Assembly: GCA_021323595.1 (NCBI GenBank)
Contig: JAJPKR010000061.1
Location: forward strand, 19,364-83,363
Reading direction: 5' to 3'
Origin: Terriglobia bacterium
GTDB taxonomy: Bacteria; Acidobacteriota; Terriglobia; Terriglobales; SCQP01
DNA: 64,000 nucleotides
The translations under genes were made by a program, and so were the position numbers. Under the pieces are notes generated by a model. It worked only from the letters and a program-made list of their open reading frames with translations, was not told the DNA's origin and searched no databases. Shown here in pieces: positions 62,127 through 64,000 of the stretch (its first letter is position 1; each line of letters starts with the position of its first letter).

Positions 62127-63953
62127 CTACTTCATCTCCTCGATGATCTGCTGCAATTCCGCCGGCATCGGCCGCAGCGGCTGGCGGCGAAATTCCATTG
62201 CGCCGCCGGCGCCGCGGGCGACGATGCTGTTGTAAAGGCCCTGGCCGTCATCCTTGGCGGGAAAATCGTCGCGAAAATGCGCGCCGCGGCTTTCCTGGCG
62301 CTGGACGGCTGCGGTGGCGACGGCTTCGGCCACGATGAGCAGGTTGCGCAAATCGAGGGCGGTGTGCCAGCCGGGGTTGTAGCCGCGGTTGCCATCCACG
62401 GCGACGTGCTCGGCGCGCCGCCGCAGCTCGGCGATGCCGGCGCGAGCGGTTTCGAGCTCGGCCTGGGTGCGCACGATGCCGGCATTGTTCTGCATGAGCT
62501 CCTGCAGCGCTTGCTGCACTTGGAACGGGCCTTCGCCCCTGGAGCGGGAGAAGGGCGCCAGCGCCTCTTGCGCCGCCTGGTCGGCCTGCGCCTTCATGTC
62601 GGCATCGGCGGCCTCGAGCGGCGGCGCCGCGGCGGCATAGCGCGCGGCGTACTCGCCGGCGCGGTTGCCGAAGACCAGCAAGTCGCTGAGCGAATTGCCG
62701 CCCAGCCGGTTGGCGCCGTGCAGCCCGGCGGCGCACTCGCCGGCGGCGAACAGCCCCGGCACCGTGGACATCTGGCTCTCCGCGTCCACCTTGATGCCGC
62801 CCATCATGTAATGCATGGTCGGTCCGATCTCCATCGGCTGCTCGGTGATATCCACGTCGGCCAGTTGCTTGAACTGGTGATACATGCTCGGCAGCTTGCG
62901 CTGGATGTGCGCGGCGGCGTTGGGCAGCTTTTCCTTGATCCAGGCGATGTCGAGATAGACGCCGCCGTGCGGGCTGCCGCGGCCGGCCTTGACCTCGCGC
63001 ATGATCATCCGCGCCACGTGGTCGCGGGTGAGCAGCTCGGGCGGGCGGCGGGCGTTCTTGTCGCCTTGCGTGTAGCGCCAGCCTTCCTCCGGGTTGTCGG
63101 CGGTGTGGCTTTGATAGAGCGGCGGAATGTTGTCGAACATGAAGCGCCGCCCCTCGCTGTTCTTGAGGATGCCGCCCTCGCCCCGCACCCCCTCGGTGAC
63201 CAGCAGCCCGCGCACGCTCGGCGGCCAGATCATCCCGGTGGGATGGAATTGCACGAACTCCATGTCCATCAGCTCGGCCCCGGCGCGGTACGCCAGCCCC
63301 AGACCGTCGCCGGTGTATTCCCAACTGTTGCTGGTGATCTGGAAGGCGCGGCCGATGCCGCCGGTGGCCAGCACGACGGCCTTGGCGCGGAACAGCAGGA
63401 AGCCGCCCTTTTCCCGCTCGTAGCCGAAGCCGCCGACCACGCGGTTGCCGGAGCGCAGCAGCGTGATCAGCGTCGTCTCCATGTGCACGGAGATCTTGGG
63501 CTCGTACACGCTGTGATCCTGCAAGGTGCGGATCATCTCCAGGCCAGTGCGGTCGCCGACATGCGCCAGCCGGGGATAGCGGTGACCGCCGAAGTTGCGC
63601 TGCAAGATGCGCCCGTCGGGGGTGCGGTCGAAGAGCGCGCCCCAGGCCTCCAGCTCGCGCACCCGCGCCGGCGCCTCCTGGGCGTGCAGCTCGGCCATGC
63701 GCCAGTTGTTGAGATAGGCGCCGCCGCGCATGGTGTCGGCGAAGTGGACGCGCCAGTTGTCGCGATCATCCACGTTGCCGAGCGCCGCCGCCGCGCCGCC
63801 CTCGGCCATCACCGTATGCGCCTTGCCGAGCAGCGACTTGCAGACCAAGCCCACGCGCGCGCCCTGCGCCGCCGCGGCGATGGCCGCGCGCAAGCCGGCG
63901 CCGCCCGCACCCACCACCAGCACGTCATAGGTGTGCGTCTCGTAGCCGGCCAT
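62127..63953 (-). CDS. sdhA: Succinate dehydrogenase / fumarate reductase flavoprotein subunit
   Basis: 608 residues from ATG 63953 (GGAG 9 bases upstream); a GTG 39 bases further up is an alternative. FAD-binding VVGAGGAGLRAAIAAAAQG, the covalent-flavin His in GKAHTVMAEGG, and the catalytic-site region MEFVQFHPTGM and HGANRLGGNSLSDLLVF are present. Oxidises succinate or reduces fumarate at the membrane. The ATG overlaps the stop of the upstream partial gene (TGATG). With MqnA in the window, the quinone partner is probably menaquinone; physiological direction cannot be told. Confidence 0.94.
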   Translation of the reverse strand: MAGYETHTYDVLVVGAGGAGLRAAIAAAAQGARVGLVCKSLLGKAHTVMAEGGAAAALGNVDDRDNWRVHFADTMRGGAYLNNWRMAELHAQEAPARVRELEAWGALFDRTPDGRILQRNFGGHRYPRLAHVGDRTGLEMIRTLQDHSVYEPKISVHMETTLITLLRSGNRVVGGFGYEREKGGFLLFRAKAVVLATGGIGRAFQITSNSWEYTGDGLGLAYRAGAELMDMEFVQFHPTGMIWPPSVRGLLVTEGVRGEGGILKNSEGRRFMFDNIPPLYQSHTADNPEEGWRYTQGDKNARRPPELLTRDHVARMIMREVKAGRGSPHGGVYLDIAWIKEKLPNAAAHIQRKLPSMYHQFKQLADVDITEQPMEIGPTMHYMMGGIKVDAESQMSTVPGLFAAGECAAGLHGANRLGGNSLSDLLVFGNRAGEYAARYAAAAPPLEAADADMKAQADQAAQEALAPFSRSRGEGPFQVQQALQELMQNNAGIVRTQAELETARAGIAELRRRAEHVAVDGNRGYNPGWHTALDLRNLLIVAEAVATAAVQRQESRGAHFRDDFPAKDDGQGLYNSIVARGAGGAMEFRRQPLRPMPAELQQIIEEMK

Positions 63954-64000
63954 CAGAAGATTCTCCAGTCGCGGATCATGCCCATGGCGCACATGCGCAC
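63953..64000 (-). CDS. C-terminal end of an upstream gene, probably succinate dehydrogenase cytochrome b
   Basis: Only 15 codons and a stop are visible, reading MGMIRDWRIF at the end, with the stop overlapping the sdhA start as TGATG. Position and overlap make the membrane-anchor subunit the likely identity; the sequence itself is too short to prove it. Confidence 0.5.
   Translation of the reverse strand: MRMCAMGMIRDWRIF

Noticed and set aside
1..64000. CRISPR arrays, transposases, prophage genes, rRNA genes
   Set aside because: None found: no regularly spaced repeats of CRISPR type, no DDE or serine/tyrosine recombinase, no capsid or terminase protein, no rRNA core sequence.

Overview
The window looks like a chromosomal segment of a member of the Acidobacteriota. 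By eye the DNA is GC-rich (not measured), with coding sequence packed on both strands. The lineage signs are two complete and one partial Oar-like TonB-dependent receptors carrying an N-terminal carboxypeptidase-regulatory-like domain, a secreted VWFA protein of the acidobacterial type, a CadC-like winged-helix protein fused through one membrane helix to a TolB-like propeller, YncE-propeller/phosphoesterase and BNR-repeat exoproteins, and the futalosine-route enzyme MqnA. No transposase, integrase, phage gene or CRISPR array was seen.

Layout. 1-2.7 kb: tail of a TonB receptor, hsp20 with a near-consensus promoter and terminator, apt-rlmB, acylphosphatase. 2.7-10.6 kb: a B12-binding-type radical SAM protein behind a secreted M28 peptidase; thiL overlapping a secreted propeller/phosphoesterase. 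10.6-16.2 kb: a TonB receptor divergent from a NatAB-like ABC exporter. 16.2-20.6 kb: the arginine operon argC-argB-argA(short)-argJ, every junction a 4-base overlap, with two GAATAATTATTC palindromes over its promoter and start codon; lexA is divergent. 20.6-28 kb: a TPR protein, a two-component pair, an MBL hydrolase/aminotransferase/zinc dehydrogenase operon, and a LuxR-type regulator. 28-39.7 kb: M1 peptidase-miaA, mqnA-ruvA, an FNT channel, a lipid kinase, a winged-helix/TolB sensor followed by a PafA-like phosphatase, and an NTF2-like protein. 39.7-40.5 kb: an 0.8 kb gene-free block rich in perfect inverted repeats. 40.5-55 kb: a large BNR exoprotein, then a four-gene unit (TonB receptor, two TPR proteins, VWFA protein) divergent from a XylR-type regulator that is followed by a seven-haem cytochrome c. 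55-64 kb: tRNA-Leu(UAG), an M48 protease, a NYN/LOTUS protein, a FecR-like protein, a flavin reductase, a DUF302 protein, and a succinate dehydrogenase/fumarate reductase operon running off the right edge.

How the genes fit together. Housekeeping functions (arginine, menaquinone, thiamine, adenine salvage, tRNA/rRNA modification, SOS control, respiration) alternate with an extracytoplasmic scavenging programme of peptidases, phosphatases, TonB receptors and propeller proteins. The best candidate for an undescribed system is the 43.8-54.9 kb unit: a sugar-sensor-like regulator, a TonB receptor with two TPR partners and a secreted VWFA protein, with an operator-like inverted repeat just upstream of the receptor promoter. 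The clearest regulatory signal is the ARG-box-like pair at argC. All starts, promoters and functions were read by eye; no homology search or folding program was run.
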